DNA of 64,000 nt from NCBI RefSeq assembly GCF_002286985.1, contig NZ_NSKC01000001.1, positions 1 through 64,000 of the forward strand, in the 5' to 3' direction. Shown one piece after another: positions 35,451 to 43,363 of this stretch (positions within the stretch are counted from its first letter, which is position 1; each line of letters opens with the position of its first letter). This DNA comes from Halorubrum salipaludis (GTDB lineage: Archaea > Halobacteriota > Halobacteria > Halobacteriales > Haloferacaceae). The position numbers and the translations under genes are program-made. Below the pieces are notes generated by a model. It ran no database searches and was not told the origin of the DNA. It was given only the letters and a program-made list of their open reading frames with translations.

Positions 35451-35762
35451 GCGATGCGGCGGCGCGTGCCGCCGAGCGCCCGACGGGCGCGAGGTGCACG
35501 CGCGAGGGAGCGGTGAGCGCTCGGAGAGCGCGAACCACGAGGCTGGGGAGGTATGAGGTGCGGTGCTGTGCGGGGCGGGTGGGACTCAAAGGGGCAGCCG
35601 CGAGGACGACGCTTGGCGACGCAAGCACCGCAGGGAGCGAGTGAAACGAGCGACCGAGGAGCGCAGCGAGCCACGCGAGTCGTCGCGGCTGGGGCTCTGG
35701 AGGTGTTCACTGTCGATCCGCCGTGACCGACCGCTTATAACCGAGCGGCTGCGGATCTGGAG
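35451..35762 (+). repeat. Dispersed hairpin repeat, copy A
   Basis: Order of elements: GGCGGC-GCGT-GCCGCC hairpin (35458-35473); GCGCCC-GAC-GGGCGC (35476-35490); CACGCGCGAGG; one variable hairpin GCGCTC-GGA-GAGCGC with outer GGT/ACC (35512-35536); conserved core GAGGCTGGGGAGG ... GACTCAAAGGGGCAG ... AAGCACCGCA (35539-35632); GTCGTCGCGGCTGGGGCT; and a CGCTTATAACCGAG box (35733-35746). The copy fills the gap between mtnP and the convergent scpA. No reading frame in it resembles a protein family. Confidence 0.8.
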
Positions 35763-35785
35763 ACGACTGTAACCTCGAAAACGTA

Positions 35786-36754
35786 CTAGTCCGCGATCGC
35801 CTCAGATTCCCCGGCCATCGCCGCGGGGTCTTTCACCCACAGGTCGCCGAACAGGTCGTCCTGCTGGAGCCGCACCGAGCCGCGGTGGGCCATGAACAGC
35901 AGCGCGAGGTACGTCATGAACGGGCGCCCGCCGGCGGCCTCGATCTCGGCGAACAGCACCTCCGTCCGCCCGCGGTCGAAGTGGGTCCGGAGGACGTTGT
36001 CGATCTCCACGATCACCTCCTCGATGTCCTCGTCGTGGGTGCGGTCGGTCGCCTCGCCCGCGGTCGGCTCGCCGTCCTGCCGGAACTCGTCGCCCGCGTG
36101 GTAGTCGAGCGTCTGGGTGCCGCGGGCGTGGCCGTGCGGCGACTCGGAGGTGTCGTACTCACGGGAGTCCTTCCACCACGAGCCGCGCTCGGCCTCGCGG
36201 AGCTCCCGGACCAGCTCGTCGAGCGTCTCCGGCGAGCCCCGGGTGTTCTTCCGGTCGAGCCGGCGGTCCATCTCGGCCTCCAGCTCGTCGACGGGGTCGA
36301 AGTCGCCGTCTGCGGGGTCGGGCGCGCCGCCCTCCATCGCGACCTCCCACGGCTCCGGCTCGGGCTCGTCGTCCTCGTCGTCGTCGTCGGCCAGCATGCC
36401 GTCGCTTTTCATCCGGAGCAGGACGCTGGCGTAGAAGAGGGCGCGTCCGGTCGTCCGGAGGTCCGTCTCGTCGAGCTTCTCTAAGAACGCGTCGGTCACC
36501 TGCACGATGTCGATGTCCCACGGCTCGATCTCGCCCTCCTCGGCGAGCTGGACGAGGAGCTCGACGGGCTCGACCTCGCCGTCTTCGCCGGGCGCGTCGT
36601 CGGACTCTCCGTCGGTCCCAGCGTCGTCCGCGTCGCGCTCGGGCGCCCCCTCGCCGCCGGGGGTCTCGGGAAGCGACCCGCCCTGCGACCCGCCGCCGCG
36701 CTCGCTCGTGAGGTCCAAGTCCGGGACGCCTCCGGACTCCGGCGGCTCAGTCAT
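35786..36754 (-). CDS. scpA: ScpA, segregation and condensation protein A (kleisin)
   Basis: This 322-aa kleisin partner of SMC bridges the SMC head domains. It has an acidic disordered N-terminus (about 60 residues), the N-terminal kleisin segment ELLVQLAEEGEIEPWDIDIV, then ALFYASVLLRMKSD. An acidic insert follows, and a C-terminal winged-helix part ends in PFMTYLALLFMAHRGSVRLQQDDLFGDLWV. Its start overlaps the smc stop by 8 nt, so stoichiometric production with SMC is likely. No scpB gene is seen here. Confidence 0.93.
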   Translation of the reverse strand: MTEPPESGGVPDLDLTSERGGGSQGGSLPETPGGEGAPERDADDAGTDGESDDAPGEDGEVEPVELLVQLAEEGEIEPWDIDIVQVTDAFLEKLDETDLRTTGRALFYASVLLRMKSDGMLADDDDEDDEPEPEPWEVAMEGGAPDPADGDFDPVDELEAEMDRRLDRKNTRGSPETLDELVRELREAERGSWWKDSREYDTSESPHGHARGTQTLDYHAGDEFRQDGEPTAGEATDRTHDEDIEEVIVEIDNVLRTHFDRGRTEVLFAEIEAAGGRPFMTYLALLFMAHRGSVRLQQDDLFGDLWVKDPAAMAGESEAIAD

Positions 36755-39700
36755 CCGCGGTCACCTCCGGTTCCTCCTCGCCGTCGCCGCCGTCGCCGAA
36801 CTGCATCCCCGTCACGGCGGAGAGGTTGTCGCCCTGCATCGTGACGCCGATGGCGCGGTCGGAGCGCTCCAACAGCGCCGAGCGGTGGCCGACGACGACG
36901 AACTGGGCCTCCTCGGCCAGCTCCTCGATCATCTCGCCGACGCGCTCAGCGTTGACCGCGTCGAGGAACGCGTCGATCTCGTCGAGCGCGTAGAACGGCG
37001 CGGGGTTGTGCCGCTGGATCGCGAAGATGAAGGAGAGCGCGGTCAGCGACTTCTCGCCGCCGCTCATCGCGTCGAGCCGCTGGACCGGCTTGTCGGCGGG
37101 CTGCGCCTTCATCGTCAGCCCCTCCTCGAAGGGGTCCTCGGGGTTCTCCAACAGGAGCTCACCGCTGCCAGCTGAGAGGCGCGCGAAGATCTCCTCGAAG
37201 TGGTCGTTGATCGACTCGAACGTCTCCATGAACGTCCGCTTCTTCTCGGCCTCGTACCCCTCGATGCGCTCCTCGATCGCGTCCCGCTCCTCGACCAAGA
37301 CGTCGCGGCGCTCCTGGAGCGTCTCCAGCTTCTCCTCGACCTCGTCGTACTCGTCGATCGCGAGCATGTTGACGGGCTCGAGCGCCTCCATCTCCGCCTC
37401 CAGATCCTCGATGCGCGACTCCACCTCGTCGAGGTCCGGGATCTCCTCGGCGTCGTACTCGCCGACCTGCGACTCCAGCTCGTCGATCTCCCACGCCAGC
37501 CGGTCGCGGCGGTCGGTCAGGTCCTCGAGGTCCGACTCCGCCTCGGAGACGAGCGAGCGCTGCTCGTCGCGCTCGCGGGTCGCCTCGGTGATCTCCTCGC
37601 GGAGGTCCTCGCGGTCGGCCTTCAGCTCCTCGAGTTCCTCCTCCAGGTCGGCGATCGCCTCGCGTTTCTCCGCCAGCGTCCCCTCCTTCTCGTCGATCGC
37701 CGCCTCGTGCTCGGCGATCGCCTCCTCGGCCTCGGCCTTCCGGTTCTGCGCCGTCTCGACCGTGTCGTGTAGGTCGTCGACCGCGTCCTCGGCGTACCCC
37801 TTCTCTAACTCCAGCTCGTTTTGCCGCCCGTCGAGCGAGCTCATCCGGTCTTCAAGATCCGAGATCTCGCCGCGGATCTCGTCGGCGCGCTCCGAGAGCT
37901 CCGGGATCTTCGAGTCGGCCAGCTCCGCCTCGATGTCGTCGATCTCGGCGTCCAGCTCGTCGATCTCCGCGTTCAGCCCGTCGATCTCGGCGTCCAGCTC
38001 GCTCATCTCCGCGTCGACCGACTCGCGTTCCGCCTCCAGCTCCTCGAGCTCGGTCTCCAGCTCGCCGATGCGGTCCTCGGCGTCCGCCAGCTCGTCTTCG
38101 GCGCGCTCCACGTCGGCCTCCAGCGACCGGACGCGCTCGGCGGCGTCCGCCTTCCGGTCCCGGGCGTCGTCGATGTCGTCTTCGAGCGCGTCGATCTCCG
38201 CCTGGAGCGCCTGCCGCTCGTCCTCCAGCTCCGAGATCTCGGTCGCGAGCCGTTCGAGCTTCCCGCCGCCGGACTTCGTGAACGCGTACCGGGAGCCGCC
38301 GCCCGACCCGCCGGTCATCGCGCCGGACTTCTCGACGAGGTCGCCGTCGAGCGTCACCATCCGGTAGTCGCCCATCAGGTCGCGGGCGGTGTCCATGTCC
38401 TCGACGACCAGCGTGGAGCCGAGCACGTACGAGAAGATCCCCTCGTACGCGGCGTCGTAGTCGACGAGGTTGCGCGCGAAGCCGACGACGCCGGGCATCG
38501 AGGGCTTCCGCGGGAGGCTCCGGTCGTCCATCTCCGTGATCGGGAGGAACGTCGCCCGGCCCGCGTTCCGCCGCTTGAGGTAGTCGATACACGTCGACCC
38601 CACGCCGTCGTCGTCGACGACGACGTTGGCGAGCCGCCCGCCGGCCGCCGTCTCGCAGGCCTCGGCGTACTCGGCCTCGACGGAGCCGAGCTCGCCGACC
38701 GCGCCGTGGACCCCGTCGATCCCGCCGTTCTTCACCTCGGTCACCGCGCGCGGCCACGAGGCGTCGCCGCGCTCGTCGGCGGCGGCCTCCAGCTTGGCGT
38801 ACTCGTTCTGCTTCTCGCGGAGGTCCTCCTCGACCGCCTCCAGCTCCTCGCTCTTCTCGGCCTTCTCCGCGAACAGGTCCGCGACCGCGTCCTCGATCGT
38901 CGCCTCGTTCTTCTCGGCCTTGTCGAGCTCGCTCTTCAGCTCGGAGACTCGCGCCTTGTGTTCGGGGACCGACTCGCGGGCCTCCTCGAGGTCCTCGCGG
39001 GCCTCGCTCACCGCGTTCGACCGCCGGCGGGCCTCGTCGAGCAGGCGGTCCTTCTCGCGTTGCAGCTCGTTTTTCTCCTCGCGTAGCGACTCGATCGACT
39101 CCTTCTTCTCCGCGAGATCGGCTTTCAGCTCGTCGAACTCGGTGTCGGCGCCCTCGATCTCGGCCTCCACGTCGGCGAGCTCGGAGCGCTTCGTGGCGAT
39201 TTCCGATTTGACCGAGGCCTTCTCGACTTTCGCCTCGCGGATCTCCTCGTCGAGCTCCTCGATCGTCTCCTCTTTGCGATCGATCTGGACGAACGCGTCG
39301 CGCCGCTCGGTCTCGGCCTCCGCGGCGCGCTCCTCGGCGGCCTCGATCTTGTCCTCCAACCGCGAGATCTCGCCTTTCACCTCCTCGATCTCCGAGCGGA
39401 TCTCGATCTGCTCGTCCTCGCCTTTGGTCTCGATCTCGTGGTTGAGGTCGGCTAAGTCCTCCTCCAGCCGCGTGAGCTTGCCCTGTCTGGCGTCGAGCTC
39501 GGCGCGGAGCTCCTCCAGCTCGGCCTCCGCGTCGTCGATGCCGTCCTCGACGCCCGCGAGCGTCTCGCGCTTCTCCTCCAGCTCGGACGCCTTGAGGAAG
39601 CCGCGGTACTCCTCTAACTCGTCGCGGAACTGTTGGTACTGGAGGGCGGTCTCGCGTTCGTCGGCGAGCTGGTCGAGCCGGTCCTGCTTCTCGCCGATCC

Positions 39701-40340
39701 GGAGGTCGGCCTCCTCGATCCGGTCCTCGACGGTCTCTAACTCCTCGTAGGCGGCCTCCTTCTTCTCGTCGAACTCGGCGACCCCCGCGATCTCGTCGAC
39801 GATCCCCCGGCGCTGGTAGGGGGTCATGTTGATGATCTCGGTCACGTCGCCCTGCATCACGACGTTGTACCCCTCCGGCGTGACGCCGGCGGCCGCGAGC
39901 AGGTCCTGCACGTCCGAGAGGTTCACCGACCGCCCGTTGAGGTAGTAGTACGAGTAGTAGTTGTCCTCGGTCTCCTTGACGCGGCGCTTGATCGTGATCT
40001 CCGAGACGTCGCCGACGTTCTCCGTGCCGGCGGCGGAGACGACCTGCGACCGGTCGAGGGTCCCGTCCTCGTTGGAGAGCACGACCGTCACCGACGCCTC
40101 GTTCGGGCCGCCGGACCCCTCGCCGTCGTCGTGGCCGGGGTTGTAGATCAGGTCCGTGAGCTTCTTCGCCCGGATCCCACGGGTGCGGGCTAGCCCGAGC
40201 GCGAAGAGGACCCCGTCGATGATGTTCGACTTCCCGGAGCCGTTCGGTCCGGTGACGACCGTGAAGTCGTCATAAAAGGGGATCCTCGTCGTTCGTCCGA
40301 AGCTCTTGAACCCGTCTAAGACCACTTCTGTGATGTGCAT
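36747..40340 (-). CDS. smc: Chromosome segregation ATPase SMC
   Basis: This 1197-aa SMC protein is the ring-forming ATPase that organises chromosomes. Walker A is GPNGSGKS (residues 31-38). Two long Glu/Arg/Lys-rich coiled coils (about 165-500 and 690-1030) flank a hinge containing DGVGSTCIDYLKRRNAGRA. The C-terminal head has the signature SGGEKS (1093-1098) and Walker B PFYALDEIDAFLD (1115-1127). Length and layout are normal. Order on the minus strand is coiled-coil protein, smc, scpA, with small gaps or overlaps, so a single condensin operon is likely. Confidence 0.98.
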   Translation of the reverse strand: MHITEVVLDGFKSFGRTTRIPFYDDFTVVTGPNGSGKSNIIDGVLFALGLARTRGIRAKKLTDLIYNPGHDDGEGSGGPNEASVTVVLSNEDGTLDRSQVVSAAGTENVGDVSEITIKRRVKETEDNYYSYYYLNGRSVNLSDVQDLLAAAGVTPEGYNVVMQGDVTEIINMTPYQRRGIVDEIAGVAEFDEKKEAAYEELETVEDRIEEADLRIGEKQDRLDQLADERETALQYQQFRDELEEYRGFLKASELEEKRETLAGVEDGIDDAEAELEELRAELDARQGKLTRLEEDLADLNHEIETKGEDEQIEIRSEIEEVKGEISRLEDKIEAAEERAAEAETERRDAFVQIDRKEETIEELDEEIREAKVEKASVKSEIATKRSELADVEAEIEGADTEFDELKADLAEKKESIESLREEKNELQREKDRLLDEARRRSNAVSEAREDLEEARESVPEHKARVSELKSELDKAEKNEATIEDAVADLFAEKAEKSEELEAVEEDLREKQNEYAKLEAAADERGDASWPRAVTEVKNGGIDGVHGAVGELGSVEAEYAEACETAAGGRLANVVVDDDGVGSTCIDYLKRRNAGRATFLPITEMDDRSLPRKPSMPGVVGFARNLVDYDAAYEGIFSYVLGSTLVVEDMDTARDLMGDYRMVTLDGDLVEKSGAMTGGSGGGSRYAFTKSGGGKLERLATEISELEDERQALQAEIDALEDDIDDARDRKADAAERVRSLEADVERAEDELADAEDRIGELETELEELEAERESVDAEMSELDAEIDGLNAEIDELDAEIDDIEAELADSKIPELSERADEIRGEISDLEDRMSSLDGRQNELELEKGYAEDAVDDLHDTVETAQNRKAEAEEAIAEHEAAIDEKEGTLAEKREAIADLEEELEELKADREDLREEITEATRERDEQRSLVSEAESDLEDLTDRRDRLAWEIDELESQVGEYDAEEIPDLDEVESRIEDLEAEMEALEPVNMLAIDEYDEVEEKLETLQERRDVLVEERDAIEERIEGYEAEKKRTFMETFESINDHFEEIFARLSAGSGELLLENPEDPFEEGLTMKAQPADKPVQRLDAMSGGEKSLTALSFIFAIQRHNPAPFYALDEIDAFLDAVNAERVGEMIEELAEEAQFVVVGHRSALLERSDRAIGVTMQGDNLSAVTGMQFGDGGDGEEEPEVTADD

Positions 40341-40363
40341 GTCGCGGGAGGGTGAACGGCGGG

Positions 40364-40816
40364 TTACGCGACGATGATGTCGCTGTCCGACTCCTCGTCG
40401 CCCTCTCCGTCGGCGTCCGCCCCGTCGGCCGCCTCGGCGTCGGGCGTCGTCGCCTCGCGCTCGGGGACGATCACGTCGTCGCCCTCGGACGCCTCGGCCT
40501 CGCTCTCGTCGGCCGCGGACCCGTCGTCGGTCCGCTCGACGACGTCGACGTGGTCGTCGGAGTGGGTGCGTCGCTCGCCGCCGGTCGCCTCGGACTCAGC
40601 GGCGGCCGCCTCGTCCGACTCGGCCGACGCCTGCGCTGACTCGGCCGCCTGCGCCGACTCCGCCGAGGCGGTGGCGTCGGCATCGACGGACACCTCCTGA
40701 GCGTCTTCCACCTGTCGGACGCGCTCTTTCATCTCCACGAGCTCCTCGGTGAGCCCGTTGACCGCCGCCTGTAGCTCCGCGACCTGTCGTTCGAGGTCCT
40801 CGACGCGGTTACTCAT
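40364..40816 (-). CDS. Coiled-coil acidic protein upstream of smc
   Basis: This 150-aa protein has a short N-terminal heptad coiled coil (SNRVEDLERQVAELQAAV, then LTEELVEMKERVRQVED) and a long Ala/Glu/Asp/Ser low-complexity tail. There is no DNA-binding basic region, so bZIP-type annotations would be misleading. The ATG 40814-40816 is placed by a TATA box on the minus strand (GATTTATACGG, 40841-40850). It lies 23 nt before smc and is probably the first gene of the smc-scpA operon. Function is unknown; a condensin-associated role is inferred only from position. Confidence 0.82.
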   Translation of the reverse strand: MSNRVEDLERQVAELQAAVNGLTEELVEMKERVRQVEDAQEVSVDADATASAESAQAAESAQASAESDEAAAAESEATGGERRTHSDDHVDVVERTDDGSAADESEAEASEGDDVIVPEREATTPDAEAADGADADGEGDEESDSDIIVA

Positions 40817-40840
40817 TATACACACGTATGCCCACGCGGG

Positions 40841-40850
40841 CCGTATAAAT
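40841..40850 (-). promoter_or_regulatory. TATA box of the smc operon
   Basis: The minus strand reads AGATTTATACGGCC, about 27 nt before ATG 40816. It is the only strong TATA box before smc, which supports one transcript for the three genes. Confidence 0.7.
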
Positions 40851-40903
40851 CTGCGTCAGACATGTGTGTGCGTGCCACACGGATCGCCGAGGGAGCCGGA
40901 AAC

Positions 40904-40929
40904 ACACGTTTCAGCGGTGTGAAACGTGT
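40904..40929. promoter_or_regulatory. Inverted repeat upstream of cdrL
   Basis: ACACGTTTCA and TGAAACGTGT form perfect ten-base arms around GCGGTG. The site is 60 nt upstream of cdrL ATG 40989 and just above its TATA-like GATACTTGTAG (about 40955-40965). It is a candidate operator for control of cdrL. It could also act on the divergent smc operon, about 90 nt away. Confidence 0.55.
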
Positions 40930-40988
40930 CTGTCGATCGTCGGACACGAGGAGAAGATACTTGTAGTGGGGGTTGATACCGGTTCGGT

Positions 40989-41600
40989 ATGAGCAAGATC
41001 ACCTTCCGGGCCGACGACGACCTCGTCGAGCGGCTGGAAGCGTGTGACGCCTCCAAAAGCGAGGTGATGCGGGAGGCACTCCGGACCCACCTCGACGGCG
41101 CGGTCGACGGGGACGCGACCGGCGACGGCGCGGGCGGGTCCGACGCGACGGTCGACGACGCGCTGGCCGATCGGATAGACGACCTCATCGCCGATCGGCT
41201 CGACGCGGCGTTGGACGAGCGGCTCGGCGATCGAGGGGCGCCGTCGCCGGCGTCTCACGCGGCGTATACGCCCGGAAACGCCGGTGAGATCAACGTAAAC
41301 GTCACGCTCGACGCTCCGGGCGCCGATGAGGACGACGCGCGTGTAACGCGTGAGACGGCGACGGACGACGAGACGCAGACGCGTAAGACGCCAGCGGAAC
41401 CGGACGTGCAAACGCGGGAAAACGTCTGTGGCGGATGCGGCGAAAACGTGCCCTCTGACCACGTTTACTGCCCGAACTGCGGAGAGAAACAGTCCCATAG
41501 AGCGTTCTGTGAGTGCGGCGACGAGCTCCGGACCGACTGGGCGTTCTGCCCCGGCTGCGGGCGTCGAACCCCTGCTGCGGACGTGTTGAAGGATCGATAA
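40989..41600 (+). CDS. cdrL: CdrL: ribbon-helix-helix protein with C-terminal zinc ribbons
   Basis: This 203-aa protein has an N-terminal RHH domain (KITFRADDDLVERLEACDAS, about residues 3-22, then KSEVMREALRTHL), an Asp/Ala-rich linker, and two zinc ribbons. The first is CGGCGENVPSDHVYCPNCG and the second CECGDELRTDWAFCPGCG, giving eight Cys as four CxxC or CxC knuckles. Position upstream of cdrS-ftsZ2 matches the described haloarchaeal CdrSL cell-division regulators, where CdrL controls the cdrS-ftsZ2 promoter. GTAAGAC sites in the intergenic region downstream are candidate targets. Confidence 0.9.
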   Translation: MSKITFRADDDLVERLEACDASKSEVMREALRTHLDGAVDGDATGDGAGGSDATVDDALADRIDDLIADRLDAALDERLGDRGAPSPASHAAYTPGNAGEINVNVTLDAPGADEDDARVTRETATDDETQTRKTPAEPDVQTRENVCGGCGENVPSDHVYCPNCGEKQSHRAFCECGDELRTDWAFCPGCGRRTPAADVLKDR

Positions 41601-41817
41601 ACGCTGTCTGAGTGCCTGTATACGCCAAAATTCGGGCGTTTTCACGATCTGTCTTACAGCGTCCGATAGTTTTATAATGGTAGCCTCGGTGACTACATCT
41701 GCGTAAGACGGTCGTCTTACAGCGACCGTCCGCGTCGGGGTGACCCTCCGTCGTCGGGCGATTCGTCGCTGTAAGACACACGCGTCGCGTGGTCGCCGTC
41801 TTACCGGGGGAATACCA
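41601..41817 (+). promoter_or_regulatory. cdrS-ftsZ2 promoter region with five GTAAGAC sites
   Basis: The TATA box TTTATAATGG (41671-41680) predicts a start near 41705 and a ~110-nt leader. GTAAGAC or its complement occurs at 41651-41657, 41703-41709, 41714-41720, 41771-41777 and 41798-41804. Three of these share the longer CGCTGTAAGAC. The second and third form an inverted pair with a 4-nt spacer right at the predicted start site. A sixth copy lies in cdrL (41383-41389). Confidence 0.7.
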
Positions 41818-41997
41818 ATGGAGCGTGTGACACTACGAATCCCGAAACAGCAGATCGACGAGGTCGAACAGATGGTCGAGACGGGCGAGTTCCCGAACCG
41901 GAGCGAGGCGATCCGGTCGGCCGTCCGCGACATGTTGAACGAACAGGACGGCGAGCGCGACGAGCGCGGCCGCAACCGCAACTGGGCGAAGGTGTAA
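41818..41997 (+). CDS. cdrS: CdrS: short ribbon-helix-helix cell-division regulator
   Basis: This 59-aa RHH protein consists of the beta strand [20 protein letters not shown] (first 20 residues), then [20 protein letters not shown] and a basic/acidic tail ending NRNWAKV. It begins at ATG 41818; a longer frame starting at 41740 would run through the operator-rich leader. Four nucleotides separate it from ftsZ2, so they are cotranscribed. In Halobacterium and Haloferax, CdrS regulates ftsZ2 and cell division. Confidence 0.94.
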   Translation: MERVTLRIPKQQIDEVEQMVETGEFPNRSEAIRSAVRDMLNEQDGERDERGRNRNWAKV

Positions 41998-42001
41998 ACT
42001 G

Positions 42002-43219
42002 ATGCAGGACCTCGTTCAGGACGCCCTCGACAACGCGGAAGCGGAGAAGCGCGACATGGACGTCGACATGGACGACGACGAGTTCGGGGACCCCCGAATC
42101 GTCATCGTCGGTGCCGGCGGCGCCGGCAACAACACGGTCAACCGGCTGTACAACATCGGCGTCGACGGCGCCGACACCGTCGCGATCAACACGGACAAAC
42201 AGCACCTCAAGATGATCGAGGCCGACACCAAGATCCTCGTGGGCAAGTCGCTCACGCAGGGGCTCGGCGCCGGCGGCGACCCCAAGATGGGCGAGCGCGC
42301 CACCGAGATGGCTCAGGGCACGATCAAAGAGGTGCTCGGCGACGCCGACCTCGTCTTCGTCACCGCCGGGATGGGCGGCGGCACGGGCACCGGCGCGGCG
42401 CCGGTCGTCTCGAAGATCGCCAAAGAGCAGGGCGCCATCGTCGTCGGGATGGTCTCGACGCCGTTCAACGTCGAGCGCGCCCGCACGGTGAAGGCCGAGG
42501 AGGGTCTCGAAGACCTCCGCAACGAGGCCGACTCGATCATCGTCCTCGACAACAACCGGCTGCTCGACTACGTCCCGAACCTGCCGATCGGGAAGGCGTT
42601 CTCCGTGATGGACCAGATCATCGCGGAGACGGTCAAGGGGATCTCCGAGACGATCACCCAGCCGAGCCTCATCAACCTGGACTACGCCGACATGTCCACC
42701 ATCATGAACCAGGGCGGCGTGGCCGTAATGTTAGTCGGCGAGACTCAGGACAAGAACAAGACCCAAGAGGTGGTCAACGACGCGATGAACCACCCGCTCT
42801 TGGACGTCGACTACCGCGGCGCGAGCGGCGGGCTCGTCCACATCACGGGCGGCCCGGACCTGACGCTCAAGGAGGCCGAGGGCATCGCGAACAACATCAC
42901 CGAGCGGCTGGAGGCGAGCGCCAACGTCATCTGGGGCGCCCGCATCCAGGACGAGTACAAGGGGAAGGTCCGCGTCATGGCGATCATGACGGGCGTCCAG
43001 AGCGCGCAGGTGCTCGGCCCCTCGACGCAGAAGCAGGCGGACAAGTCCCGCGCCGCGGTGAACGGCGACGACCTCGGCGACTCGCGCTCGCGGGCGGCCG
43101 AGGCGAACGGCACCGCCGGCAACGCGGCGGTCTCGGGCGGCACCGACCAGGGCGCGTGGGAATCCGACGGCGGCAGCGACCCGACCGAGCAGAACAACGG
43201 GCTCGACGTCATCCGCTGA
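42002..43219 (+). CDS. ftsZ2: Cell-division tubulin FtsZ2
   Basis: This 405-aa FtsZ has [21 protein letters not shown] (about residues 33-53, given here as [13 protein letters not shown]), the tubulin signature GMGGGTGTG (123-131) and [23 protein letters not shown]- and C-terminal tails are acidic and low-complexity, with a C-terminal Gly/Asn-rich end. Sequence, cdrS upstream and ncsA downstream identify it as FtsZ2, the paralogue needed for constriction. It polymerises with GTP at the division site. Confidence 0.97.
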   Translation: MQDLVQDALDNAEAEKRDMDVDMDDDEFGDPRIVIVGAGGAGNNTVNRLYNIGVDGADTVAINTDKQHLKMIEADTKILVGKSLTQGLGAGGDPKMGERATEMAQGTIKEVLGDADLVFVTAGMGGGTGTGAAPVVSKIAKEQGAIVVGMVSTPFNVERARTVKAEEGLEDLRNEADSIIVLDNNRLLDYVPNLPIGKAFSVMDQIIAETVKGISETITQPSLINLDYADMSTIMNQGGVAVMLVGETQDKNKTQEVVNDAMNHPLLDVDYRGASGGLVHITGGPDLTLKEAEGIANNITERLEASANVIWGARIQDEYKGKVRVMAIMTGVQSAQVLGPSTQKQADKSRAAVNGDDLGDSRSRAAEANGTAGNAAVSGGTDQGAWESDGGSDPTEQNNGLDVIR

Positions 43220-43363
43220 CGCCGGCTTCGCCCCGTCTCGGACCCGTCGCTCCCGGCGCTGCACCGATCTGCTGACCGCGGTTTTTCCGTCCGGTTCCTC
43301 TGTCCGACACACTTGTCAGACGCACTCGTTGGACGTACCCGTCCGACATCGCTACCGCCGGAA

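Noticed and set aside
35585-35600. tRNA-like T-arm in the repeat core (CTTTGAGTCCC on the complement)
   Set aside because: The flanks do not form a T-stem, acceptor stem or anticodon arm in any copy.
35368-35710. Minus-strand frames inside repeat copy A containing CPFESHP-like text, also seen in copies B and C
   Set aside because: They recur only because the nucleotide repeat recurs. Frames differ in length and reading between copies and have no promoter or family match.
35435-35740. CTTATAA at both ends of copy A as a target-site duplication of a transposon
   Set aside because: Sequence beyond the 3' box (CCGAGC.GCTG) is also conserved in copy B, so the box belongs to the element. Copy B lacks the 5' box.
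40364-40816. bZIP transcription factor
   Set aside because: It has a short coiled coil but no basic DNA-binding region; the remainder is acidic low complexity.
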